The position numbers were made by a program, and so were the translations under genes. Shown in pieces: positions 26,266 to 36,953 of a stretch of 55,397 nucleotides of DNA. Below the pieces are notes generated by a model. It did no database searches, was not told the origin of the DNA, and saw only the letters and a program-made list of their open reading frames with translations. Source of the DNA: Verrucomicrobiota bacterium (GTDB lineage Bacteria > Verrucomicrobiota > Verrucomicrobiia > Opitutales > Opitutaceae); the NCBI GenBank assembly GCA_023386835.1, contig JAEWIY010000078.1, positions 1 to 55,397 on the forward strand. Direction: 5' to 3'. Position 1 is the stretch's first letter. The number at the start of each line of letters is the position of its first letter.

Positions 26266-26648
26266 AATTCGATGGTAAGATCCTCGTCGTCGACGACGAG
26301 GAGCACGTGCGCAAATACCTTGGCCTGATCCTCCGGCAAACGTTGCCGGAAGTTGTGATCAGCGAAGCCGCCAACGGTGACGAAGCGATCCTCCATTACC
26401 AGGCCGACCGCCCGAGCCTCGTCCTGATGGACGTGAACATGCCGATTCGCGACGGCATCTCCGCCCTGAAGGAGCTGTGCCAGATCGATCCCGAAGCGGT
26501 CGTGATCATGATGACCTCGCTCGCCAACCGCCAGACGGTGGAGGAGGCGATGCAGCTCGGGGCGACGTTCTATTTCCGCAAGGACACCCCACGCGCCGAA
26601 ATCAGCGCGGTTATCAAGGAGATCGTCGCCGAGAATTTCGAGCCGTAA
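26262..26648 (+). CDS. CheY-like single-domain response regulator
   Basis: This 128-aa protein is a stand-alone receiver: ILVVDDEEH (acidic pocket), LVLMDVNMPIRDG with the phospho-acceptor Asp near residue 58, Thr/Ser in IMMTSLANR and Lys in FYFRKDTPR. There is no DNA-binding or output domain, so it should act by protein interaction, as CheY or PilG/PilH do. It is translationally coupled (ATGA) to the preceding kinase and is followed six bp later by a small gene and then a GspE/PilB ATPase. The context suggests it relays phosphate to control that motor. Confidence 0.88.
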   Translation: MKFDGKILVVDDEEHVRKYLGLILRQTLPEVVISEAANGDEAILHYQADRPSLVLMDVNMPIRDGISALKELCQIDPEAVVIMMTSLANRQTVEEAMQLGATFYFRKDTPRAEISAVIKEIVAENFEP

Positions 26649-26654
26649 TCCGCC

Positions 26655-26855
26655 ATGAAGCCGTCTCAATCCTCCCAACCCGAACCGGCCGACCCACTCG
26701 CGCGGATTGCCGAAGTCCGCTACTCCCTCCCGTCCCTGATGGACGAGCTGAAGCTGGAACGCACCACCGGTTCCTTCGCGATGGAGAAACTCAACCAGGT
26801 CGAAATTGCCAAGGTGTTCAAGTCGAAGAAAGCGAAGCGCCGTGCTCAAGCGTAA
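26655..26855 (+). CDS. Small basic-tailed hypothetical protein
   Basis: This 66-aa protein has ATG 26655 directly after the response regulator. It has a polar N-terminus, a middle LARIAEVRYSLPSLMDELKLE that could be an amphipathic helix, EKLNQVEIAKVF, and a Lys/Arg-rich tail (KSKKAKRRAQA). It matches no family known to me. Its stop lies 14 bp inside the proposed start of the ATPase gene, implying translational coupling. Being between a receiver protein and a secretion ATPase, it might be an adaptor; that is a guess. Confidence 0.6.
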   Translation: MKPSQSSQPEPADPLARIAEVRYSLPSLMDELKLERTTGSFAMEKLNQVEIAKVFKSKKAKRRAQA

Positions 26856-28545
26856 CACCTCCCAATTCCTGGATCTCATCCAAGCCCTGCCGGAATTCGA
26901 TTCACCGGAGGAGCTGCACAGCCTGGTCGAAACGCACGGCGTCACCCTCGACCTGCTGGACGCGATCATCGACAAGCAGCTGGTGAGCCGCGAGCAGGCC
27001 TGTCGTTGCTGGGCCGATACGCTCGGGGTCGCCTACGTCGACCCATTCGCCTCGATCATCACCGAGGAAGCCACCCTCTCCATTCCCGCCGAGGTCGCGA
27101 AGAAGGCGGTGGTGCTTGGCCTCTACGTCGTCGATGGCGTGCTGACGGTTGCCATGGCGACGCCGAAGGACGCGGAGCTCGTCAAGCGCGTCGGCCTGAT
27201 CGCCAAGATGCCGGTCAGCCCGGTCTTCGCGCTCCGCCGCGAGATCGCCGACTCGATCCACATCCAGTACTCGAGCGAGAAGAACCTCGAGGACTACCTG
27301 CACGAACTCGAGCGGAGCAACACGTTCGACCATGACATGGCGGCGGAGCGGCTGGCCGCGCTGGCCGATTCCGAGTCGGTCATCCGCGTTCTCGACGAGA
27401 TCATCCACTTTGCCCTGCGTGAGCGCGCAACCGACATCCACATCGAGGCGCAGGAGACGCAGTCGCGCATCCGTTTTCGCGTCGACGGCCGGCTGCGCCA
27501 CGTCCTGACGTTCTCGCGCAAGCTGCATCGGGCCGTGATCTCGCGCCTGAAGATCGTGGCGAACCTGAACATCTCGGAATCCCGCTTCCCGCAGGACGGC
27601 CGGTTCTCGCTTCAGCTGGGTGCCAGCAAGGCGAACTTCCGTCTTTCCTGCATCCCGGCGCAATACGGGGAGAAGGCGGTCATCCGCATCCTCGCGATGG
27701 GCGGCAAGAAGTCGCTCGTCACGTTGGACAAGATGATGATGTCGCAGACGATCCTGCACCCGTTCCGGCGGCTCATCAACAGTCCCAACGGGATCATCTT
27801 CGTCACCGGCCCGACGGGCTCCGGCAAAACGACGACCCTCTACTCCGCGCTTCACGAGATCAATTCGCCCGACGTCAACATCTCGACGATCGAGGATCCG
27901 ATCGAAATCCAGCTCGACGGCATCAACCAGTCCCAGGTCAACGCGCACATCGACCTGAACTTCTCCACCTTGTTGCGCTCGCTGCTGCGCCAGGATCCGG
28001 ACGTCATCCTCATCGGTGAAATCCGCGACCTCGAGACGGCGAAGATCGCCACCGAGGCGGCGCTGACCGGCCACATCGTTTTTGCCACGCTGCACACCAA
28101 CAGCGCACCGCAAGCGCTCGTCCGCATGCGTGAGATCGGAGTCGAGCACTACATGCTCGCGCCCTCCGTCATCGGCGTGCTGGCGCAGCGCCTCGCCGCC
28201 CGCATCTGCGAGAACTGCAAGGAGCCTTACTATCCCTCGCCGGAGGTGCTGTCGAAGTACTTCCTCGATGAAGGCCTCTCCGAGGTACCCTTCTACCGCG
28301 GCCGCGGCTGCAATGTGTGCCGAGGCACCGGATACAAGGGACGCATCGCCTTCCACGAACTGCTCGTCGTGACCGAGGAGGTCCGTGCGATGATCTCCGA
28401 GATGCGCAGCGTCCGCGACATCATCTCGGCCGCGCAGAAGGTCGGGTATCGTCCGCTTCGCTACGACGGCCTGAAGAAGGTCCTGCTCGGGCTCACGACG
28501 ATTGAAGAGGTGGAGAACAACACCTCGATCGAATTTGCCAGCTGA
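26842..28545 (+). CDS. GspE/PilB-family secretion or pilus-assembly ATPase
   Basis: This protein of about 567 aa has an N-terminal MshEN/T2SSE_N-like domain (residues 1-150, LIQALPEFDSPEELHSLV, DAIIDKQLVSREQACRCW) and a C-terminal hexameric motor. The Walker A motif is VTGPTGSGKTTTLYSAL. The Asp box follows (STIEDPIEIQLDGINQSQ), Walker B is LRQDPDVILIGEIRD, the His box is TGHIVFATLHTN, and the zinc tetracysteine is CENCKEP with CNVCRGTGYKGR. It powers pseudopilus or pilus assembly at the inner membrane. The pseudopilin cassette at 7.5-13.9 kb could be a client. GTG 26842 is preferred as start; an upstream ATG at 26806 reads through unrelated basic residues. Confidence 0.88.
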   Translation: MLKRNTSQFLDLIQALPEFDSPEELHSLVETHGVTLDLLDAIIDKQLVSREQACRCWADTLGVAYVDPFASIITEEATLSIPAEVAKKAVVLGLYVVDGVLTVAMATPKDAELVKRVGLIAKMPVSPVFALRREIADSIHIQYSSEKNLEDYLHELERSNTFDHDMAAERLAALADSESVIRVLDEIIHFALRERATDIHIEAQETQSRIRFRVDGRLRHVLTFSRKLHRAVISRLKIVANLNISESRFPQDGRFSLQLGASKANFRLSCIPAQYGEKAVIRILAMGGKKSLVTLDKMMMSQTILHPFRRLINSPNGIIFVTGPTGSGKTTTLYSALHEINSPDVNISTIEDPIEIQLDGINQSQVNAHIDLNFSTLLRSLLRQDPDVILIGEIRDLETAKIATEAALTGHIVFATLHTNSAPQALVRMREIGVEHYMLAPSVIGVLAQRLAARICENCKEPYYPSPEVLSKYFLDEGLSEVPFYRGRGCNVCRGTGYKGRIAFHELLVVTEEVRAMISEMRSVRDIISAAQKVGYRPLRYDGLKKVLLGLTTIEEVENNTSIEFAS

Positions 28546-28580
28546 GCTCCTCCGCCGGCTCGTTCCTCCATCCAGCACCC

Positions 28581-28931
28581 ATGAACGACCTTCCCATACT
28601 CGACGAGGAGTCGATTGAAAACCTGCGGGCCCTCGGCCCGGAAGGCGACGACTCCTTTCTCAAGGAGATCATCGGTATCTTCATTGATGATACGCCGCAG
28701 CGCCTGCAGGAGATGCGGGATGCCTTCGCGGCCCGGGACCAGTCCACCTTCAGCCGCGCCGCGCACAGCATCAAAGGCAGTGCCAGCAACCTCGGCGCCA
28801 TGCGTCTCAAGTCGTTGGCCGAGAAACTGGAAACGGCGGCCAAGCAGGCCAGCCTGGACGGACTTGATGCCGAGTTGCCGAAGATGGAGGCGGAATTCGC
28901 CACCGCCCGCGCCGAACTCGAGAAGTTGTGA
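28581..28931 (+). CDS. Histidine-containing phosphotransfer (HPt) protein
   Basis: This 116-aa, all-helical protein has the HPt signature AAHSIKGSASNLGAMRL, in which the His is phosphorylated, preceded by FLKEIIGIFIDDTPQRLQEM and followed by the LAEKLETAAKQ helix. HPt proteins pass phosphate between receivers. With the REC-kinase hybrid and the CheY-like regulator of the same gene row, it completes a His-Asp-His-Asp relay. It starts 35 bp after the ATPase gene. Confidence 0.9.
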   Translation: MNDLPILDEESIENLRALGPEGDDSFLKEIIGIFIDDTPQRLQEMRDAFAARDQSTFSRAAHSIKGSASNLGAMRLKSLAEKLETAAKQASLDGLDAELPKMEAEFATARAELEKL

Positions 28932-28949
28932 ACCCCGCCGCAGCGGAGA

Positions 28950-29918
28950 TCAGCCGCTGCGATCGAGAAAGTAGTTTCGCTGCCGGGGCGAGATCGGCAG
29001 CTCGACCTTCTCCATCACCTTGAGCAGGTCCTCCCAGATCATTCGCTTCGAGCGGTTCGACTGGTTCCGCAGAATGTAGCTCGGGTGGTAGGTGACAATC
29101 AGCGGACGGTCCGCGAAGGTGCGCCACTTTCCGCGCACTTCACCCACCGCCTTGAAGCTGTCGGGGCCGAGCAGGCCCTTGGCCGCGGTGGCTCCGAGCG
29201 CGACGATCACCTCGGGCTGCACGATCTCGATCTGCGCCTTCAGGAACGGCAGGCAATACGTCATCTCCTCGGTGGTCGGCGGCCGATTTCCGACCTGTTC
29301 CGTTCCGGCCGCGACTGGCAGCTGCGGGCGCCAGTTCATGATGTTGCCGATATAGACGTCGGCGCGTTGCAGGCCCATCGCCTGGATCATCTTCGTCAAC
29401 AGCTGCCCGGCCGGGCCGACGAACGGCTCGCCCTGCAACTCCTCTTCCGCCCCGGGCGCCTCGCCGCAGAAAAAGATCTTCGCGTCGAGACTGCCTACGC
29501 CGAGGACGACCTTTTTGCCGTCGCGCACATTGGCGCAACAGACCTCGTTCTTCAGCACGGAATCCCGCAGCCAGGCCCAACGGGTCGCCTTGTCGCCGTC
29601 CGGCAACACGAGCTCCGGCGGGTCCGGCAACGTCCGGGCGACCGGCTCTGGCGCCGCTGGCGCTCGCGTCCGCGCCACCGGAGCCGCAGCGGCTGTTGCC
29701 ACGCTCGTCGACGCTTCGCGCGCGCTCGCGCCCGGCTCTTCGGATTGACGCGCGTCACCCCTGGCCGGGGCTTTCACCGCCGCCGGATCCAAGGCCGCCC
29801 GCCGGGCGACCAGCGCCCGAAGCGCCTCCAGGCTGTCGGGAGAAACGGATACGTTCTTCACGCCGGCCGCCTTGAGCCGTCGCAACTCGTCGGTGATCGC
29901 CTGAAGCGTGGCCCGCAT
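28950..29918 (-). CDS. Family 4-like uracil-DNA glycosylase with altered iron-sulfur cysteines
   Basis: This 322-aa protein has a roughly 100-residue Ala/Arg/Pro-rich N-terminal tail, then a UDG domain: FFCGEAPGAEEELQGEPF, VGPAGQLLTKMI, DVYIGNIMNWRP, PEVIVALGATAAKGLLG and TYHPSYILR (catalytic loop). The enzyme class removes uracil from DNA. Family 4 enzymes use four Cys for a 4Fe-4S cluster. Here the third position is Trp (NIMNWRP in place of NVVKCRP) and the first is missing (EVCCANV), leaving at most two. So the cluster is probably absent and it may be a diverged subgroup. ATG 29918 begins 2 bp after the riboflavin synthase stop, so the genes are co-transcribed. Confidence 0.75.
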   Translation of the reverse strand: MRATLQAITDELRRLKAAGVKNVSVSPDSLEALRALVARRAALDPAAVKAPARGDARQSEEPGASAREASTSVATAAAAPVARTRAPAAPEPVARTLPDPPELVLPDGDKATRWAWLRDSVLKNEVCCANVRDGKKVVLGVGSLDAKIFFCGEAPGAEEELQGEPFVGPAGQLLTKMIQAMGLQRADVYIGNIMNWRPQLPVAAGTEQVGNRPPTTEEMTYCLPFLKAQIEIVQPEVIVALGATAAKGLLGPDSFKAVGEVRGKWRTFADRPLIVTYHPSYILRNQSNRSKRMIWEDLLKVMEKVELPISPRQRNYFLDRSG

Positions 29919-29920
29919 GT

Positions 29921-30529
29921 TCAACGAAGCGCCACCGGCTCGCGCAAGCCCACCAGCTTTTCCACGTATTTGCCGAGCAGATCGAATTCCAGGTTCACCT
30001 CGTCGCCCACCCGCTTCTCCCGCAGATTGGTCACCGCGAGCGTGTGCGGAATCAGCCAGACCGCGAATTGGTCGCCCTCCGTCGCCGCCACCGTCAGTGA
30101 AATGCCATCAATGGCGATGCTGCCCTTGTGCACGAGCCGGGGTTCCGAACCGGCGGGGCCACGCACCTTCAGGTAGTGGTCGGTGCCGCGTTGTTCGAAC
30201 TCCTCAATGACACCCACGCCGTCGATGTGACCGGTCACAAAATGGCCACCCATCTTGCCGCCAAACCGCAGACTGCGCTCCAGGTTGACCGCGGCACCGG
30301 GTTGCAGACGCCGGAAATTGGTCAGCCGCCACGTTTCCTGCAAAACATCAAACGTCAGGCGATCCGCCCCAAACTCCACCACCGTGAGACAGCACCCATT
30401 GACCGCGATGCTGTCGCCGAGCGCGACATCCGCCAAGGCGGCTCGCGCTCCAATCTCCAGGCGCCACGCCGCACCTCGCTCGGTCAGCGCCAGGACCTTC
30501 CCCGTCTCCTCAATGATGCCGGTGAACAT
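29921..30529 (-). CDS. ribE: Riboflavin synthase, alpha subunit
   Basis: This 202-aa protein disproportionates two 6,7-dimethyl-8-ribityllumazines to riboflavin. It shows the internal duplication of the family: MFTGIIEETGKV with GDSIAVNGCCLTVV and a second barrel with GGHFVTGHIDGVG and KGSIAIDGISLTVA. LQETWRLTNF corresponds to the conserved ET.rTtl region. ATG 30529 is preceded by GGAGG and gives the canonical MFTG start. No other rib gene is adjacent. Upstream on the same strand are two HtrA-like genes. Confidence 0.93.
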   Translation of the reverse strand: MFTGIIEETGKVLALTERGAAWRLEIGARAALADVALGDSIAVNGCCLTVVEFGADRLTFDVLQETWRLTNFRRLQPGAAVNLERSLRFGGKMGGHFVTGHIDGVGVIEEFEQRGTDHYLKVRGPAGSEPRLVHKGSIAIDGISLTVAATEGDQFAVWLIPHTLAVTNLREKRVGDEVNLEFDLLGKYVEKLVGLREPVALR

Positions 30530-30597
30530 GCCGCCTCCACGACACACCGGCGGACGCCTTGGCGCAAGCGCAGGAATGCAGCCCCGGTCCGGGTGCC

Positions 30598-32043
30598 TCA
30601 GTTAAGCCGGACGCGGATGACGGACGTTTCGCTGCCGCGGCGCACCAGCAGGACAAACTCCGTCCGCTTCGCGTCCGCCTCGATCGCGGCAAGCTGCGCG
30701 GACGCTGCGGCGAAGTCGGCCACCTCCACGCCATCGATCTGCTGCACCCAGTCGTCGACGCGCAATCCGGCGGCGCCGGACGGACCGTTGGGTTTGACGA
30801 AGTGCACGATCACACCTTTCGCCGTATCCGGATCGGCACGACGAGCAACCGCGTCGGAGTAGACAAATTGACGCGCCGTCCACCCGAGCCGCTCGAAGTA
30901 CCGGCGCTCGGCTTCCTTCGGCATCAAGGGCGCCTCGCCGAGCGTGACCTTAAGGTCCTTGGATTCGTTGCCACGAAGAACGCCGAGGACGAGGACCTCA
31001 CCGGGGCGTTTGCTGGCGATTTCGCGCTCAACGTAAGCCGGCAACACGCCGTCGGGCTTCAGGCGGGGCAGCGGTTTCCCATCCAAAGCAATCACGATGT
31101 CACGTTCCTGCAGCCCTCCCTGCTCGGCCGGGCTGCCCGCCATGATCTCGCTGGCGACGAGGCCAGCCTGAGCCTCCAACTGAAGGAACTTGGCCACTTC
31201 AGGCGTCACCGGCTGCAATCCGCCCACACCCAGCCAGGCGAGCGGCCGGCCAAAAACGTTCTCCGGCACCCGGCCGAGATGCGGCAACACCTCGGCGGCC
31301 ACGCGAAACGCCGCGCACTCGTCCGGGTTTACCACTACCACCTGCTCACCGCCGGGCGCCCGACGGGAGAACACCAGCAGGCTCTCGCCGAAACCGGGCT
31401 GGCCGAGCCCGACGAGATGTCCCTGTTCGTTGAAGACCGGAAGCCCGGGACCCGTCACTTCATCCAGCGCGATCGCCGTGCGCTGCGGCAACGTTTGCAC
31501 GAGGCTGACCCGCGCGCTGAGGAAGTAAGGGCGAAAATCCTCGTCCTTCTTCCGCATCGCAATGCCCCAGACGGTCTCGCCCATGCCCACGTTGGCCGTG
31601 CCGTCGGGACCCGCGAAGTCGCTGATCGGCCGCAAACCCGCACGTCCTTCCGGCGCCACGCGCAAAAAATGCCAGCCGGTGTACGGATCCTGTCCCAGGT
31701 ACGTGGCGCTCGCAAAGTCGACTGGCGATTGATTGGGCCGATACACCCGGAAGTCCTGCAGCTGCGACGGTGTCGCGCGGGGATTGATCGCCTGGCCTGG
31801 CAAGATGATCGTGCCCTCACGATCTGCCACCACGCCGAAAGCGAGCGCCAGCTGCCGGTCCATTTCGGTCTCAGTGGCGAACTCCACCCCCACGATCGCC
31901 GCCAATCGTTCGTCCCAAAGCGTCTGCAGGTCGGCCGCACGAGCGCTCGCCGCGAGCATCAACGCGCAGGCTCCCGCCCACGCCCAACGCATCGCAGACA
32001 ACCGGGATCGAAACGACAGGGCGAAGGCGGAGATGGGGTTCAT
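30598..32043 (-). CDS. HtrA-like pseudoprotease with two PDZ domains
   Basis: This 481-aa exported protein has a signal peptide ending near residue 36 (LMLAASARA) and a trypsin-fold region. The catalytic positions visible in the neighbouring HtrA are not kept: TNAHVAS corresponds to LPGQAINP, WTDLALLQL to YTGWHFLRV, and GNSGGPLV to TGPGLPVF. Two PDZ domains follow (LVASEIMAGSPAEQGGLQERDIVIALDG and IVHFVKPNGPSGAAGLRVDDWVQQI are their cores). It is probably a non-catalytic chaperone or regulator paired with the active protease. Its ATG overlaps the upstream htrA stop (ATGA), so the two proteins are made in coupled amounts. Confidence 0.75.
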   Translation of the reverse strand: MNPISAFALSFRSRLSAMRWAWAGACALMLAASARAADLQTLWDERLAAIVGVEFATETEMDRQLALAFGVVADREGTIILPGQAINPRATPSQLQDFRVYRPNQSPVDFASATYLGQDPYTGWHFLRVAPEGRAGLRPISDFAGPDGTANVGMGETVWGIAMRKKDEDFRPYFLSARVSLVQTLPQRTAIALDEVTGPGLPVFNEQGHLVGLGQPGFGESLLVFSRRAPGGEQVVVVNPDECAAFRVAAEVLPHLGRVPENVFGRPLAWLGVGGLQPVTPEVAKFLQLEAQAGLVASEIMAGSPAEQGGLQERDIVIALDGKPLPRLKPDGVLPAYVEREIASKRPGEVLVLGVLRGNESKDLKVTLGEAPLMPKEAERRYFERLGWTARQFVYSDAVARRADPDTAKGVIVHFVKPNGPSGAAGLRVDDWVQQIDGVEVADFAAASAQLAAIEADAKRTEFVLLVRRGSETSVIRVRLN

Positions 32044-33392
32044 GGTTTAAGAACAAAAAGGGCGACGCGGAAATTCCGGCGAACTTCGATCAGGACCGGT
32101 TCGCGCTTGGCGGCAAACGCGGCATGGGCGGTGCCGACCGCTTCGAGGCTGTCGACCGGCTGACGGTTTATGGAGGTGATCACATCGCCCGGCTGCAGGC
32201 CCGCGACCTCCGCCGGGAATCCGCGTTGCAGTCCAATCACGAGCACACCGGTCTCGTCAGGCAACTGGTTCTCGCGCGCGAACGCCTTCGAGACCTTCCG
32301 GACGCTCAGGCCCCACTGTTCAAACGCCATTTCCTCGCCCACCCGGCTCTCGAGCGGCTCCGTCACCACCTCGATCGGCTCGGTCGCACCGCCTCGTTTG
32401 ATCGTCAGTCGAAGGTTGCTGCCGACCGGCATCGAGGCGATCCGATGTTGGATCGGCGGCAACTGCTCGGGAAACCGTCCATCGACTGCACGATCATTTA
32501 AGCTGAGCACGATGTCTCCCGCGCGCACGCCCGCTCGCGCCGCCGGTGAACCGGGTTGCACGCTTTCCACCAGCATGCCGGTGTTCAGTTCCAGTTCAAA
32601 GAAGCTCTCCAAATCCTGCAGCGCCGCCGGCACGATGCCGATGTAGCTGCGCGTCACCCGGCCATCCCGCCGCAGCGCTTCGAGTACTTCCCGCGCCGTT
32701 GCTGCGGGGATGGCGAACCCGAGGTTGTCGGCGCCCAGGTAGCCACGCGAATTGATGCCGATCACCTTACCGTTCTCCGTCACCAGCGGACCGCCGCTGT
32801 TGCCGGGATTGATCGCCGCGTCGGTCTGGAGCCAGTTATTGAAGAACCCGGTCTCATAACCACGCACACCGTTTGTATCCTTAAAGTAGCGGCGCTGATT
32901 CGAAATGATTCCGCGGGTGACTGTCCGCGTCAGACCGTGCGGGGTGCCCACGGCGTAAACCGTCTGCCCAGCGTAGAGCGCATGGGAATCTCCGAACTCC
33001 GCCGCGGTGAAGCTCAAGCGCCGGCGTTTGAGCTCCTCGAGGTCCAGCTGCAGCAGCGCGAGATCCGTCCAGTGGTCCCAGCCCACCAGGCGCGCGCCCA
33101 CCGTCTCGAGGTTCGCGAGCGTGATCTTGATCTCCACGGCGCGGGGGCTTGCGACGTGGGCGTTCGTCAGGATGTACCCGTCCTTAGAAACAATCACTCC
33201 GGAGCCCACGCCAGAGTTGAAGCGCCGGGCGCCCGCTTCGTACGCCACCTCACGCACATCGATCCGAACGACGGCGTCCATCAGACGCTGAAATCCGCGC
33301 GACACGCCGGTTGGTGCGGCCATGGCGGGAGCGATCAGCAGGGCGGCCAAGAGGAAAACCAGAGGGATTGACCGGGAATAACAGGGGCTCAA
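32040..33392 (-). CDS. HtrA/DegP-type periplasmic serine protease
   Basis: This protein of about 450 aa has a signal peptide (LVFLLAALLIAPAMA) and a complete catalytic triad: His in YILTNAHVAS, Asp in HWTDLALLQL and Ser in INPGNSGGPLV. Two PDZ domains (MLVESVQPGSPAARAGVRAGDI and VLVIGLQRGFPAEVAGLQPGDV) match a DegP/DegQ layout. It should degrade or refold misfolded envelope proteins. TTG 33392, 12 bases after a GGAGG, is taken as start. An ATG at 33422 would overlap the divergent leuS start by 12 bp. Long antisense frames upstream are leuS shadows. The stop overlaps the pseudoprotease start. Confidence 0.87.
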   Translation of the reverse strand: MSPCYSRSIPLVFLLAALLIAPAMAAPTGVSRGFQRLMDAVVRIDVREVAYEAGARRFNSGVGSGVIVSKDGYILTNAHVASPRAVEIKITLANLETVGARLVGWDHWTDLALLQLDLEELKRRRLSFTAAEFGDSHALYAGQTVYAVGTPHGLTRTVTRGIISNQRRYFKDTNGVRGYETGFFNNWLQTDAAINPGNSGGPLVTENGKVIGINSRGYLGADNLGFAIPAATAREVLEALRRDGRVTRSYIGIVPAALQDLESFFELELNTGMLVESVQPGSPAARAGVRAGDIVLSLNDRAVDGRFPEQLPPIQHRIASMPVGSNLRLTIKRGGATEPIEVVTEPLESRVGEEMAFEQWGLSVRKVSKAFARENQLPDETGVLVIGLQRGFPAEVAGLQPGDVITSINRQPVDSLEAVGTAHAAFAAKREPVLIEVRRNFRVALFVLKP

Positions 33393-33410
33393 AGTGGCGG
33401 GTTTCCTCCA

Positions 33411-36002
<2,592 letters not shown>

Positions 36003-36122
36003 TCGCCGCCGCGATGGGGTAAGCTACCCAGCCGCCCCCCAACGTCCGGTCAGCAATAGTACGCCCGGCTTCAGGCCTGAGTGCGATTGCGCTTTTCCTG
36101 TTCCGCTTGCGACACTTGCGGC

Positions 36123-36953
36123 ATGAGAGCTGCCGTCCGCTTCACGTCGCCGTTTCGCTGGCTGTCAGCGCTCGGCCTGGCTTGGGTGGTCACGCTCGCA
36201 TGGGCCGCTCCCGCGCGGCCACCCACCAGCAAGCTCTACGTCGCCGATCTGGAGGGTGAATCGGAGATCAACACGGGCGAACGCATTGAACGGCTCGACG
36301 AAAAATCCGTTCATAACGCCCACGGCGCTATTCTCGAAACCAAGGAGGAATCCTCCACCTCGGCTGTCCTCTCCAACGGAACGGGCGTTTACCTCGGGCC
36401 GAGCACGCGCCTCGAGATTCGCCGCTTTGTGCAGGAGCCCTTTTGGCCCAATCGGGAGGATCTCGAGGTCGAGCCCTCCATCTCGCAACTGCTCGCGTTT
36501 CTCGCGCGTGGCACTCTGGGCATTTGCACTCCTAAGCTCGTCGCCGGCAGCACCATGACCGTCGAAACGCGGCATGCGTCCGTCAGCATTCGCGGCCAAC
36601 GGCTCCTGATCGAGACCTCCGCCGCCGAGACGCGTGTTTCCGTCATCGAGGGCGACGTCACCGTGCGCGCCGGCGAAGGCGACAGCGGTGGCGCCACGTT
36701 ACGAGGCGGGCAACAGGCTTGGCTGCGTCAGCAACCCGGACAGCCCCTGGAGATGGTCGTGCAGGACATCCCGGAGGATCAGCTCGAGCAGGTCCGCGAG
36801 AAGGTCGCGATGAGCTGCATGGCGCGCCGGACGGTGTATTTTGATGTTGGAGACGGCGATTCGGAAACCGTCGTGATCCCCGTCGTCCCGATCCGGCCGC
36901 CCGTCGACTTCGTCGACGACGATACGGTCAGCGCTTCCCGAATTCGCGGATGA
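36123..36953 (+). CDS. FecR-domain exported protein
   Basis: This 276-aa protein (ATG 36123) has a signal peptide (WLSALGLAWVVTLAWAAPA), then a FecR-like beta domain: AVLSNGTGVYLGPSTRLEIRRF, TVETRHASVSIRGQRLLIETS, TRVSVIEGDVTVRAG and TLRGGQQAWLRQ. Stand-alone FecR domains without the anti-sigma helix are common in periplasmic glycan or protein-export clusters. A cysteine stands in LGICTPKL and another in AMSCMARR. Its stop overlaps the ATG of the outer-membrane protein gene, so it belongs to the polysaccharide export unit that follows. A possible GTG start at 36081 would add 14 residues before the signal. Confidence 0.7.
   Translation: MRAAVRFTSPFRWLSALGLAWVVTLAWAAPARPPTSKLYVADLEGESEINTGERIERLDEKSVHNAHGAILETKEESSTSAVLSNGTGVYLGPSTRLEIRRFVQEPFWPNREDLEVEPSISQLLAFLARGTLGICTPKLVAGSTMTVETRHASVSIRGQRLLIETSAAETRVSVIEGDVTVRAGEGDSGGATLRGGQQAWLRQQPGQPLEMVVQDIPEDQLEQVREKVAMSCMARRTVYFDVGDGDSETVVIPVVPIRPPVDFVDDDTVSASRIRG

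Noticed and set aside
26902..28578. A 558-codon open frame on the minus strand opposite the GspE/PilB gene
   Set aside because: It has no recognisable domain, an Arg/Asp/Val-rich composition typical of shadows, and the plus strand carries all ATPase motifs.
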